From: an uncultured Clostridia bacterium
GTDB lineage: Bacteria > Bacillota > Clostridia > TANB77 > CAG-508
DNA: 20,594 nucleotides
Direction: 5' to 3'
Assembly (NCBI GenBank): GCA_944393455.1
Contig: CALYAH010000121.1
Span: 1 to 20,594 of the forward strand
Shown here: piece after piece, positions 1 through 8,711 of the stretch
How the letters are laid out: the number at the start of each line of letters is the position of its first letter
How positions within the stretch are numbered: the first letter of the stretch is position 1
The notes under the pieces: generated by a model
Database searches by the model: none
Told to the model about the DNA's origin: nothing
Seen by the model: only the letters and a program-made list of their open reading frames with translations
Program-made: the position numbers and the translations under genes

Positions 1-920
1 TTGAATCTATCAAAAAACAAATTGAAAGGTTTGTTAGTTTTGAAGGTGAAAATAAAGCAATTATTGTTAATAATGCTGATTGGTTATTAGATTTAAAATT
101 TGTTGATTTCATGCGTGAAATTGGTAGTTTATTTTCAGTTAATAAAATGCTTGCTGCCGAATGTTATAAACAAAGATTAGAAACTGGTTTAACCTTTTTT
201 GAAATGAGTTATATGTTAATGCAATCTTATGACTTTTTATACCTATATAATAAATATGGATGTAAACTTCAAATGGGTGGAAATGACCAATGGTCTAATA
301 TTATTGGTGGTGTTGAACTAATCAGAAAAATTGGTAAAAATGATTCTTTTGGTTTAACCTTTAAACTTCTTACAACAAAAGAAGGTAAGAAAATGGGAAA
401 AACAGAAAAAGGTGCTTTATGGCTAGATCCTACTAAAACTTCTCCATACGAATTTTATCAATACTGGAGAAATATCGAAGATAGTAGTGTTGAAATTGTT
501 TTAAAAATGTTGACATTCTTACCAATGGATAAAATAAACGAACTTGCTTCTTTAAAGGATGAAAAAATTAATGAAGCAAAAAAAGTTGCTGCTTTCGAAA
601 TCACAAAATTAATTCATGGTGAAGAAGAAGCTAAAGAAGCTGAAGAAGCTTCTAATGCACTATTTAATGGTCAAGGAAGCTTAGATAATATGCCAACTAC
701 AAAAATTGATAATAGTAACATTTCAATTGTAGATGCAATTGTTATTAGTGGTATTGCACCATCTAAAGGACAAGCTAGAACTTTAATTAATCAAGGCGGA
801 ATTTCTTTAAATGATGAAAAAATTACAGATATAAATTACACTCTTTCTGACAAAGATTTTTCAGCTGGATATGCTATCTTAAAAAAAGGAAAGAAAGTAT
901 TTCATAAATTAGAAAAGTAA
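1..920 (+). CDS. tyrS: Tyrosyl-tRNA synthetase, 5'-truncated by window edge
   Basis: Class I aminoacyl-tRNA synthetase that attaches tyrosine to tRNA-Tyr in the cytoplasm. The reading frame is already open at the window edge (first full codon at base 3) and runs about 305 codons to TAA at 918-920, so the ATG at 111 is internal and the N-terminal HIGH region lies outside. Visible hallmarks are the tyrosine-binding segment GGNDQWSNI, a KMSKS-type loop written KMGKT, and a C-terminal S4 RNA-binding domain (ISGIAPSKGQARTLINQGG) that contacts the tRNA. Only the S4-containing bacterial TyrS class shows this order. It is convergent with the helicase gene to the right and is followed directly by a hairpin that begins inside its last codons. 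Identity is secure; the upstream regulatory region, including any T-box, is not in view. Confidence 0.97.
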   Translation, partial: ESIKKQIERFVSFEGENKAIIVNNADWLLDLKFVDFMREIGSLFSVNKMLAAECYKQRLETGLTFFEMSYMLMQSYDFLYLYNKYGCKLQMGGNDQWSNIIGGVELIRKIGKNDSFGLTFKLLTTKEGKKMGKTEKGALWLDPTKTSPYEFYQYWRNIEDSSVEIVLKMLTFLPMDKINELASLKDEKINEAKKVAAFEITKLIHGEEEAKEAEEASNALFNGQGSLDNMPTTKIDNSNISIVDAIVISGIAPSKGQARTLINQGGISLNDEKITDINYTLSDKDFSAGYAILKKGKKVFHKLEK

Positions 921-950
921 AGTCATCTGACTTTACTTTTTATTTATTTT
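913..950 (+). terminator. Intrinsic terminator of tyrS, possibly bidirectional
   Basis: A perfect 13-bp inverted repeat (913-925 with 928-940) with a 2-nt centre overlaps the tyrS stop codon and runs into a T-rich tail (941-957). The stem is AT-rich but long. On the opposite strand the hairpin is followed by a shorter T stretch, so it may also stop transcription from the convergent helicase gene ending at 966. Confidence 0.75.
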
Positions 951-965
951 TTATTTTGTTAGATT

Positions 966-3900
966 TTAGAAATATCTATCCATAATTTCTTTTATTTTCT
1001 TCGAATCAATACCTCCATTTTCATCATCAAAAGTCACAATTAAATTCTCGCCTTCTATAATTCCATTTTGCTCATAAAATTGCTTCTTCATTTCCCATTT
1101 TTTTCTATATTCTTCATCATTCATCATTCCACAGTGTTCCCAATAATAAGTTTTTGCTGCATCTTCTATCGTAAAGTCTGGTAATTTTTTAACTCCTCCT
1201 ATATCTAATGCTTTTTCATATTCATAATAAACACCTTTCTCTAATAACATATTAGCAATAATTACCTCTGATTTTGACCTAACTAACTCTCCTCTCACTG
1301 TTCTATGAATCAACCTATCTTCATAATAGCAATCTGATACTTTTATAATGTTTGGCATTTCAAATAAGTCTGTATATCTTTTTGCTATTTCAGAATATTC
1401 TGCGGTAGAATAATTTCGCAATTTATATGGTTCATCATTATACAATATGACTAGTTTTTGCGTTTGTCTTGTCAATGCTGTATACATCATTTCTTTTGAA
1501 ATTAATCTACATGGTTCCGCTAAAACTAATATTACAGTCTTAAATTGACTTCCTTGTGCTTTATGTACTGTTAAAGCATACGCTAATTCTAATGGCATTT
1601 CTCCATCTTCTGAAGCTCCATAAGATGGATTATATGAATATGTATATCCTTGTTGGGAACTATATTCTACATGTAAATATTCTTTTTCTCCCCACTTAGT
1701 TGCTGCCATACCAATTTCTCCATTAGCAATATAATTAAGAGCATTTATATCTTCTGGATATGCTTTATGTTGTTCATTTTTTACATTAATTACTTTGTCT
1801 CCATAAACGATATTTTCTATTCCTAAATCTTTAGGGATTTTTTTGTTATATGTTCTTCTTGCTAAATCTATATAGCTTTTTCTATATTTTTCATGAATTA
1901 ATTGATTAATATGTACAACACCATGAACATTATTTCTTACAGGTACTAAAATTTGCCATTCATCTATAAACTTTGCACAACCAGGTAAATTAAAATAACA
2001 GTATCCGTTTTTTTCTACCGCTCCTAAAGATTTATTAAAAGTTATTTCATCATCAATATTTTCCATTCCTAATTCTTCTTTTATAGTTTCTAATATTTGT
2101 TTTTCTAATTCTTCATAACTTTCCCATCTTTTAAAACTTATATTTTTATCTTCATTTCTTTGCATTCTTTCAAATACTGTTTCATCTCTATGTTTTTCAT
2201 TATTCATATACCATTTAGATAATTCAACATCTAATCTATTAGATTCTTTTTGTCTTCTTGTAATTTGCAATTTTGCATAATTATTTCTAATACATGGCCA
2301 TTTACCATCTACAACAGACTTTGTTAAATAACTTATTAAATCTATAAAAGGCCTGCCTGCCCCTATGGGTGGCAATTGATTTTCATCCCCTACTAAAATA
2401 ATTCTTTTAGCTCTTCTAGTTGCTTGTATTACCGCTCCAAGCATTTCTTCGGTTAGCATAGAACATTCATCTATAATAACAGTATCTGGTACATTTTCCT
2501 GAGGTAAATTAGATAATCTGTATCTTCCTGTTTTTCCATTATACCTTCCACTTTTCATTAAAAATTGAGCTATCGTTTGTGCCTTAAATTTCTGTTTTTC
2601 ATTTCCAATTGTTTCTTGCATTCTAACTCTTGCTTTTCCTGTTGGTGCCAGTAACAAAATTCCAGCATCTCTTATTTGTGGCTCTTGGCATAAAAATGAT
2701 AAAACAGTTGTCTTCCCTGTTCCAGCTCCACCTATTAAAACAGCTATACTTGATTTCGCTAACATTTTTAATGCTTCTGCTTTTTCTGCTCTTGCTTTAT
2801 TCTCATTTTCATCTTCTATTTCACCAAATTCTTCATCTATTTTCTTTCTCCAATCCACTTCTATTTCATGTGCATTTTGATTATTTATTCTTTTGTTAAT
2901 TTGCTTTCTAATTAGATCATCTATTTCTTCATATCTATTTAACTTATAATATTTTTCATTATTTTTTATTTTTATAGTTATCTCTTCTTGTAAGAATTCA
3001 TCTATGCTATCTAAAATATCTCTATTTACTTGAAATTCGTCTAAGGACTTTTCATTTATTTCTCTTACTAATTCATTTACTGGTAATATTGTATTTCCTT
3101 TTTGTGAAGCTTCTTCTAATATGTTCATAATAATAGCTCTTATTCTTCTTCTATCATCAAAATTTTCTACTCTTGATATTTCTTCTAAAGGGAAATTTTT
3201 TCTTATCTCTACATTTGGAAATACTGCCAAATCTACTTTCTTGATTGAGATATTTTTTTCTTTTTCTAATTCAATTGTTTTTTCATATAATATATATGGG
3301 TTCTCTAAAATTTCTTCATCTGTAAAATTAATATGTTCTTTTTCTCTTTCTTCTTGGTTAAAAATCAAATTTGCCTGCTCTATTGTTATGTCAAATCTAG
3401 AAAGCAATTTAAATAACTCTTTTCTATTTTTTGATAAATTCAAATATGTATCTTTATTTGTTTGTGTAATACTTTCCGCAATTTCTTTTGACAAATATTT
3501 GTCTGGACTTTCTATTACTTTATTAATATAACTCCAATAATTAATATCTGCTTTATAGTTATTTTTTATTTCTCTTGCAATTAGCATTCCATATCTAAAT
3601 TTAATAGCACAAAACATTTCTCCAAGCCCAGGAAATGCACCTCTATCCTTCCATACCTTTTCTAATTGATTATTTAGCCAATTTATACACTTATCCCATG
3701 GACCATCAATGCATTCTTTTATTTTAGAAAATGCTTTTATACTTTGCATTATAATATCTATTATGGAATCATATTTTACATGTTCTGTCGCATATGAAAA
3801 CTCGCCATAACTATCTTCTGGTGCAAATACTGTTATTTCTTTCATATCAAATTCTGGATGCTCTTTAGCATATTCCATCATTTCCTTATATGGAAAAATA

Positions 3901-4589
3901 AATCCGTCTTCACAATTTTCTCTTATCGAATGTCTTATCATAGTTTCCCAGGTTAATGCTCTTAATGGATTAGCCATATTTTTATCATAATTATGTTCTA
4001 CTGCATCTATAATTTGTTTTACTTTTCCTATTCCAATAATAATCCTTCTTGACTCTTCTATAAAAGGAACTTGTTTTGCATAAACTATGCATAATGATTC
4101 TTCTGGTTTTACGTCTTTATAAAAAGTATCAAATATTGCTTTATGATTTCTTGCATCTTGCAACCAACTCGTGTCAAATCCCAATTTTGGTTCATATTCT
4201 TCCTTATAACCTGTTTTATATATCTTATCAATTTCTTTTATTTGACTTCTCATAACCCATCTATATAGTCTAGCAACTAAAGTATAAGCTGGATATTCTA
4301 ACATAGTTTCTCTAAAATGTCTATGTTCTTTATTATTATTTAAAGCATAAGGGTGAATTGTGCTTCTTTCTAATTTGCTCTCAGACATAAAAGCTCCACT
4401 TTCTTCAATACAAGGCAGTCTATTTTCAATCCCTCTCATTTCTTTGTTTGCAAGTTCATTTTCTTCTTTTTTATTTTCATGAATATTTTTTAAGGCCATG
4501 CAATATACATTTTCACAAGGATGTTCACAAACTTTCCCATTCCAGTTATTATCATGCCATGGAACTCTTATTGATATGTGTTGTACCAT
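966..4589 (-). CDS. RecD2-like SF1 helicase with Cys N-terminus and C-terminal PD-(D/E)xK-like nuclease
   Basis: A 1207-aa predicted ATP-dependent DNA helicase with a nuclease tail. Seen: an N-terminal block with Cys21, Cys25, Cys30 and Cys60 around the motif RVPWHD; a central region resembling the HhH/winged-helix part of RecD2 (DDRRRIRAII, LPVNELVREI); SF1B helicase motifs: Walker A GGAGTGKTT (about residue 618), Walker B VIIDECSM (about 706), motif III LVGDENQLPP (about 733), ALTVHKAQGSQF (about 1010) and motif VI YTALTRQ (about 1040). After residue 1100 comes a domain with SKSE, LPDFT and YYWEHCG, the E...D...ExH pattern of PD-(D/E)xK-like nucleases. ATG start follows GGAGGT at good spacing. 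Ordinary RecD2 is about 700-850 aa, so both ends are extra. It stands alone, divergent from the 4770 gene. Helicase identity is firm; the nuclease fold and any metal or FeS site at the cysteines are inference. It could serve repair or phage defence. Confidence 0.88.
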   Translation of the reverse strand: MVQHISIRVPWHDNNWNGKVCEHPCENVYCMALKNIHENKKEENELANKEMRGIENRLPCIEESGAFMSESKLERSTIHPYALNNNKEHRHFRETMLEYPAYTLVARLYRWVMRSQIKEIDKIYKTGYKEEYEPKLGFDTSWLQDARNHKAIFDTFYKDVKPEESLCIVYAKQVPFIEESRRIIIGIGKVKQIIDAVEHNYDKNMANPLRALTWETMIRHSIRENCEDGFIFPYKEMMEYAKEHPEFDMKEITVFAPEDSYGEFSYATEHVKYDSIIDIIMQSIKAFSKIKECIDGPWDKCINWLNNQLEKVWKDRGAFPGLGEMFCAIKFRYGMLIAREIKNNYKADINYWSYINKVIESPDKYLSKEIAESITQTNKDTYLNLSKNRKELFKLLSRFDITIEQANLIFNQEEREKEHINFTDEEILENPYILYEKTIELEKEKNISIKKVDLAVFPNVEIRKNFPLEEISRVENFDDRRRIRAIIMNILEEASQKGNTILPVNELVREINEKSLDEFQVNRDILDSIDEFLQEEITIKIKNNEKYYKLNRYEEIDDLIRKQINKRINNQNAHEIEVDWRKKIDEEFGEIEDENENKARAEKAEALKMLAKSSIAVLIGGAGTGKTTVLSFLCQEPQIRDAGILLLAPTGKARVRMQETIGNEKQKFKAQTIAQFLMKSGRYNGKTGRYRLSNLPQENVPDTVIIDECSMLTEEMLGAVIQATRRAKRIILVGDENQLPPIGAGRPFIDLISYLTKSVVDGKWPCIRNNYAKLQITRRQKESNRLDVELSKWYMNNEKHRDETVFERMQRNEDKNISFKRWESYEELEKQILETIKEELGMENIDDEITFNKSLGAVEKNGYCYFNLPGCAKFIDEWQILVPVRNNVHGVVHINQLIHEKYRKSYIDLARRTYNKKIPKDLGIENIVYGDKVINVKNEQHKAYPEDINALNYIANGEIGMAATKWGEKEYLHVEYSSQQGYTYSYNPSYGASEDGEMPLELAYALTVHKAQGSQFKTVILVLAEPCRLISKEMMYTALTRQTQKLVILYNDEPYKLRNYSTAEYSEIAKRYTDLFEMPNIIKVSDCYYEDRLIHRTVRGELVRSKSEVIIANMLLEKGVYYEYEKALDIGGVKKLPDFTIEDAAKTYYWEHCGMMNDEEYRKKWEMKKQFYEQNGIIEGENLIVTFDDENGGIDSKKIKEIMDRYF

Positions 4590-4619
4590 TATTTACCTCC
4601 ATATTTTTCCTTTTTTCTT

Positions 4620-4642
4620 ATCATATCACAATTTTATCTTTC
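4620..4642 (-). promoter_or_regulatory. Possible extended -10 promoter of the helicase gene
   Basis: On the minus strand TGATATGAT (an extended -10, hexamer at 4620-4625) lies about 30 nt upstream of the helicase start. I see no good -35 hexamer at 16-18 nt, so this is a weak call. Confidence 0.35.
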
Positions 4643-4695
4643 AAGAAAGTAAAATTTTAAGAAATGGAAATTTGTTCTAATTTATTAATTAATAT

Positions 4696-4725
4696 TTGTA
4701 AAAAATATATTACATATGTTATAAT
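4696..4725 (+). promoter_or_regulatory. Sigma-A type promoter for the 4770 gene
   Basis: TTGTAA (4696-4701), an 18-nt spacer, and TATAAT (4720-4725) preceded by TGT, giving an extended -10. It lies about 45 nt upstream of the ATG at 4770, which has the ribosome binding site AAGGGGG. Confidence 0.7.
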
Positions 4726-4769
4726 CAAATTATCATTTACGAGTCTTACGAAAGAAAAGGGGGATTTTT

Positions 4770-5474
4770 ATGGAAAAGAAAAAAATGAAATTATGGAAAA
4801 AAATTTTAATTATAGTAATCATTCTGTTTTTAATCTTTTTAGCATTTACTGTAAGAAAAATGATTATTATGTACTCATTAGAAAATAAACTAAATGAATC
4901 TAGACAACAAAGTAATATTTATGAAAAAACTACTATGGATTATTCAATTGCAGTACTAGGAAATCTTGAAAAATATTATAAAGATGGTATAGAAAAAAAT
5001 GTTATGCTATCCTTAGATGGAACCACAAAAATTATTCAATATATCTATCCAAATGAAAGAAAAGTGTTCTCAGAAGAAAATGGTCATAAAACCTTAACTA
5101 TTTCTGAAGAATCAAATGGAGATGCCCAAACATATTATCCTATGTTTACTAGTTATACAGAAGCAAACTCATTTTTAGAATTACTATTTAACAGTATAAC
5201 TTCAAAAATAGTAACAGAAAACATTAATGGAAAAGAATGCTATGTTTTAAGTGGCAAATATAACTCTAATTTTTTATATGGAGAAACCACAACAAATATA
5301 AAAGCTTATATAGAAAAAGAAACTGGAATAACATTACAAGTTGTTGAATTTTATGAAGAGAATGGTGAACAAAAACAATTCAAAAGAGAATATACATATT
5401 CTTTTGGGACCGTAACAGATGATGATATGAAAGAACCAGATGAAACACAATATGAATTATTAGAAAGTAGATAA
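4770..5474 (+). CDS. Membrane-anchored extracytoplasmic protein of unknown function
   Basis: A 234-aa protein with a Lys-rich N-terminus, one hydrophobic segment at about residues 12-28, and a soluble remainder that should lie outside the membrane. There is no Cys lipobox, so it is anchored by the uncleaved N-terminal helix or a signal anchor. The soluble part has alternating short strands (for example KIIQYIYPNERKVF, INGKECYVLSG, IKAYIEKETGITLQVVEF) reminiscent of LolA/LppX-like half-barrel proteins that bind lipids, but I cannot establish that. The start is set by AAGGGGG 7-8 nt upstream of ATG 4770 and by a strong promoter. It ends exactly where the convergent DUF5665 gene ends. I do not recognise a named family. 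Confidence 0.85.
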   Translation: MEKKKMKLWKKILIIVIILFLIFLAFTVRKMIIMYSLENKLNESRQQSNIYEKTTMDYSIAVLGNLEKYYKDGIEKNVMLSLDGTTKIIQYIYPNERKVFSEENGHKTLTISEESNGDAQTYYPMFTSYTEANSFLELLFNSITSKIVTENINGKECYVLSGKYNSNFLYGETTTNIKAYIEKETGITLQVVEFYEENGEQKQFKREYTYSFGTVTDDDMKEPDETQYELLESR

Positions 5475-5484
5475 TTATCTACTT
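5465..5484. terminator. 20-bp perfect palindrome over two abutting stop codons
   Basis: A 10+10 bp perfect palindrome without a loop spans the TAA at 5472-5474 (plus gene) and the TAA read on the minus strand at 5475-5477. A short pyrimidine stretch (5482-5491) follows on the plus strand. It may act as a weak bidirectional terminator; the hairpin at 5766-5799 is a stronger plus-strand stop. Confidence 0.4.
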
Positions 5485-5765
5485 CTTTCTACTATCTCTA
5501 CAATGTCTGCAATATACTCTCCTATAATTGGTATATTTAAAGTAACAATTTTTTGAAGTAATATAACTAGAATTGCGGTTATTACTGTCACTCCTATACC
5601 TATTCCAATTCCTCTAAATATTCCAGAAATCAGATTTCTTACAATAATTTCTTTTCTGCTTCCAAAAATATAGGTTAATTCCACAAAATTTCCTTCTTCT
5701 AGTATTTTACTTAATTTATCAATTGATTGGTTTAGTATATTTATTTTCTTCTTTCTTACAAACAT
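5475..5765 (-). CDS. DUF5665 family small membrane protein
   Basis: A 96-aa protein with a charged N-terminal half (residues 1-42) and a Gly/Ile-rich hydrophobic segment (about 48-73: FRGIGIGIGVTVITAILVIL) followed by IPIIGEYIADIVEIV. The layout GI.RGIG..IG......L..L..L.IP.IG..IADIV is that of DUF5665 proteins of Firmicutes, whose function is unknown. The start at 5765 is ATG with the Shine-Dalgarno GGTGG 7 nt upstream, but that sequence is the 3' arm of a terminator-like hairpin (5766-5799) shared with the upstream UPF0182 gene. I see no separate promoter, so expression probably depends on read-through. Family assignment is from remembered sequence pattern. Confidence 0.8.
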   Translation of the reverse strand: MFVRKKKINILNQSIDKLSKILEEGNFVELTYIFGSRKEIIVRNLISGIFRGIGIGIGVTVITAILVILLQKIVTLNIPIIGEYIADIVEIVERSR

Positions 5766-5799
5766 AAAAAATCCACCTTTATTTTATGGTGGATTTTTT
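5766..5799. terminator. Bidirectional intrinsic terminator that also holds the DUF5665 ribosome binding site
   Basis: A perfect 12-bp stem (5766-5777 with 5788-5799), a 10-nt loop, a GC core CCACC/GGTGG and A/T runs at both ends, so it reads as a terminator on both strands. On the minus strand it follows the UPF0182 stop at 5809 by about 10 nt. Its GGTGG arm is also the only Shine-Dalgarno for the ATG at 5765. Confidence 0.8.
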
Positions 5800-5808
5800 T
5801 CTAATTTT

Positions 5809-8676
5809 TTATTCGTTTACTATATTATTTTCTGTATTATTTTGTATCTCATTTGTTGCATCTGTAGTAGTATTTGTCTCTTCCTCTTCTTTCATTTGTT
5901 CTAATGAACTTACTAAATCTTGAAGTTTTTTAATCTCTTTTCCCATCATTTCCCAATCATTGTTTTGATTTGATTCAATTAAATTATTATTTGCTTTTAT
6001 AATTGCTTCAATCAAACCATCTATATCCTCTGTGTTTTCTACTTCTATGTCTACTGCATATTTTGAAAGTAAATTTTCTAGTGCTTTTGATAATGTGTCT
6101 CCTATTGCTACTTTATTTCCTGATGCTACAACTACCTTTTTTAGTACTGGTACTTCTGATTCATTTAGCATAGTTTGATAAATAGGTTCAACATACAATA
6201 AAGTATTATTTATTGGTACTATTATCATTTGCTTTGTTAATTTCGTTCCAGTAACATTTAATGTTTCTAATTCACTTGATATAGCTTCATCTTCTTCTAT
6301 TTGCTTATCTAATTGCATTGGTCCTACAATATTACTATCTGCAGAAAATTTATATAGTTTTAATTGATTACTTCCTTTATCATTGCTTCCTACTAAATAA
6401 GCTATAATATTTTGCTTTTCATATGGTGTATATATTTGTACTAAACCTAATTGCTCGCCAGAAGATGTCTTAACCATTGTATAATATGGTTCCATATAAG
6501 TTCCTGTTGATTTTGTTGACTTAACACTATTATATTTTGCGATATCCCATAAGTCATCAGCTCTATATAATACATCTGTTTTTACATTATGATATACTTT
6601 TAATATTTCAGCTTGTACATTATATAAAAATTCTGGATATACAAAGTGACTTGCTATATCTTCTGGTATTTGTTCATCTAAATCTACAAATAAGTCTTTA
6701 TAAATATTTCTATATGCCATAGCTATTGGGTCTGTTCTGTCTGTTATATAATATGACATAGTTCCATCATAACTATCTATAATTACTTTTACTGAATTTC
6801 TTATGTAATTTATATTTTGTTTTATTCCATCATGTTCTATACTTGTATATTGTGAATATGGATAGCTAGAAGATACTGTATATGCATCTATTACCCATAC
6901 AATTTTTCCTTCATCTGTTATAACTGTATATGGATTTTCATCATAAATTAGATATGGAAGTGCCTTTTTCGCTCTTGTTATGACATCTCTATTAATTAAA
7001 ATTTTACTATCACTTGTTATTTCTCCTGAAAAAGCTAAATTTATATCTCCTTTAGTAATTCCTAATATCAATCTATCTAAAAATCCTAATTGTAGACCTG
7101 CTTTTCCATTGTAAGTTGATACGTAGTCTGTTCCATTCTCATCTGTATAATCATATTCTTGTTTATTTTTTGCATTTGTTGCAATAGTTTCCTTTGTTTC
7201 TGTTCCGAAATAAATACGTGGTTCAGAAATTTCTATTTTTTCATCTTTTCCTGATACATCTTTTTGAACATATTGCACATTTCCTGTTTGTGTACTTTCT
7301 GTTGCTGATGCAATTATTTCTCCCATACCATGTGTATATTCATATGTTTTATTATTATATGTTCTTCCTGAATTTGTTATTTCTCTTGGAGCCACATATA
7401 CTAATTGTTCTTTCCCATCTACTTCATATTTTGCTAAATTTGCATTTGGATAAACAAAATATCCAGTTACAGTTTGGCTATCTTCTAAAGTTTTTAACAC
7501 TGCATCTTTACTGATAATTGGTATATTATTAATTACATTACTACTTTCTTCTACCTCTTCATTTGTAATAGTACCTGAATTTTCTAAATTTTCTTCTTCT
7601 ATATTAATATTATATGCACTTTTTGTATTTTCTATATTTTCTGCAATATATTCTTTTTCTTTATCTAGTTCATTTGTACTAACATATGCTAAATCAAAAA
7701 TCATCATTACTACAAATAGTACAACTAAATATCCAGGTATAACAGCAAGATTTTTTAACACCTTACTTGTTTTTCCTTGTTTAAAATATTTTATTGCTCT
7801 ATATGCAAAAATAACTATAATAAAAGCAAAAATAACATATCCCCATAATTTCAATGTAGCTTCTGTCATTCCAGCTCCTACAATATCAAGGTCCTCGTTA
7901 ATTGTTAGTATTTTTCCAAACATCATATTCTGTGTGTTTAATATAGTAATTACTGCTATTCCAATCATAATAAGTAAGACATTTCTTGTTAATTTTTTCA
8001 TAAACAAGCTTTCTCTTAACATTTTGCCATCTATTCCATCAAAGTAACGATTGAAAGTAATAACATAATATAATGCCATGTAAATTGATAATCCTACAAA
8101 AAGCACTACAAAATATAAAGCAAATGCTTCAAACACTGGTTTTTGGAACATATAATAAGAAATATCTAATCCAAATATTGGGTCTTGAATTCCAAAAGCT
8201 GTTCCGTTCATGACTAACATGATTTTTTGCATAAATACAGCTGATACTACAATACTTACAATTGCTGATATCACTAACGCCAATGATTTGTTTGGTAGTT
8301 TTGGCATTTCCTTTTTCTCTTTCTCAAAGAAAGGTTTTAGTCCTTTTCTTATCCCTCTGTTCGTTAAATATATAATAAAATATAAAACTACAAAATTAAT
8401 TGCCATAATAGCATATTTATAAGTCAAATTTGTATAGAAAATGCTTGTATAATTCTCACCTAATTCTAGGTATTCTAAGTAGCTTCCTCTTAATTGAACA
8501 TAGCTAACCATAGCAAATAATAGTAAAAATACGATAACTAATATCATTCTTACTTTACTATTTTTCTTTTTCTTGTTATCTTCGCTAATTTTATCATTGA
8601 TTTCTTCTTTAGTTTGTACTATGTTCTCAGCTTTTGCGTTGTCTATTTTTTTTACGTTTTCTTGGTCTTTTTCCAC
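5809..8676 (-). CDS. UPF0182 family (COG1615) membrane protein
   Basis: A 955-aa integral membrane protein of the widespread but uncharacterised UPF0182 family. Seen: a Lys/Glu-rich cytoplasmic N-terminus (1-42); seven hydrophobic segments at about 44-62, 88-105, 132-150, 182-206, 231-247, 278-294 and 310-330; the family signature DPIFGLDISYYMFQKP near 165-180; then a large extracytoplasmic domain of about 600 residues and a low-complexity Glu/Asn/Thr tail. Start is GTG at 8674-8676, fixed by AGGGAGGT just upstream. It begins 35 nt after ftsY stops with no terminator between, so the two are probably cotranscribed. Length fits the family (about 900-1000 aa). A role in the envelope is likely, but the activity is unknown. 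Confidence 0.93.
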   Translation of the reverse strand: MEKDQENVKKIDNAKAENIVQTKEEINDKISEDNKKKKNSKVRMILVIVFLLLFAMVSYVQLRGSYLEYLELGENYTSIFYTNLTYKYAIMAINFVVLYFIIYLTNRGIRKGLKPFFEKEKKEMPKLPNKSLALVISAIVSIVVSAVFMQKIMLVMNGTAFGIQDPIFGLDISYYMFQKPVFEAFALYFVVLFVGLSIYMALYYVITFNRYFDGIDGKMLRESLFMKKLTRNVLLIMIGIAVITILNTQNMMFGKILTINEDLDIVGAGMTEATLKLWGYVIFAFIIVIFAYRAIKYFKQGKTSKVLKNLAVIPGYLVVLFVVMMIFDLAYVSTNELDKEKEYIAENIENTKSAYNINIEEENLENSGTITNEEVEESSNVINNIPIISKDAVLKTLEDSQTVTGYFVYPNANLAKYEVDGKEQLVYVAPREITNSGRTYNNKTYEYTHGMGEIIASATESTQTGNVQYVQKDVSGKDEKIEISEPRIYFGTETKETIATNAKNKQEYDYTDENGTDYVSTYNGKAGLQLGFLDRLILGITKGDINLAFSGEITSDSKILINRDVITRAKKALPYLIYDENPYTVITDEGKIVWVIDAYTVSSSYPYSQYTSIEHDGIKQNINYIRNSVKVIIDSYDGTMSYYITDRTDPIAMAYRNIYKDLFVDLDEQIPEDIASHFVYPEFLYNVQAEILKVYHNVKTDVLYRADDLWDIAKYNSVKSTKSTGTYMEPYYTMVKTSSGEQLGLVQIYTPYEKQNIIAYLVGSNDKGSNQLKLYKFSADSNIVGPMQLDKQIEEDEAISSELETLNVTGTKLTKQMIIVPINNTLLYVEPIYQTMLNESEVPVLKKVVVASGNKVAIGDTLSKALENLLSKYAVDIEVENTEDIDGLIEAIIKANNNLIESNQNNDWEMMGKEIKKLQDLVSSLEQMKEEEETNTTTDATNEIQNNTENNIVNE

Positions 8677-8711
8677 GCTTTTACCTCCCTTATTGTATCC
8701 CCTTTACTCTC

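Noticed and set aside
3121..3531. 136-codon plus-strand open frame opposite the helicase
   Set aside because: Shadow of the certain helicase gene; hydrophobic composition results from the antisense of Lys/Glu-rich codons.
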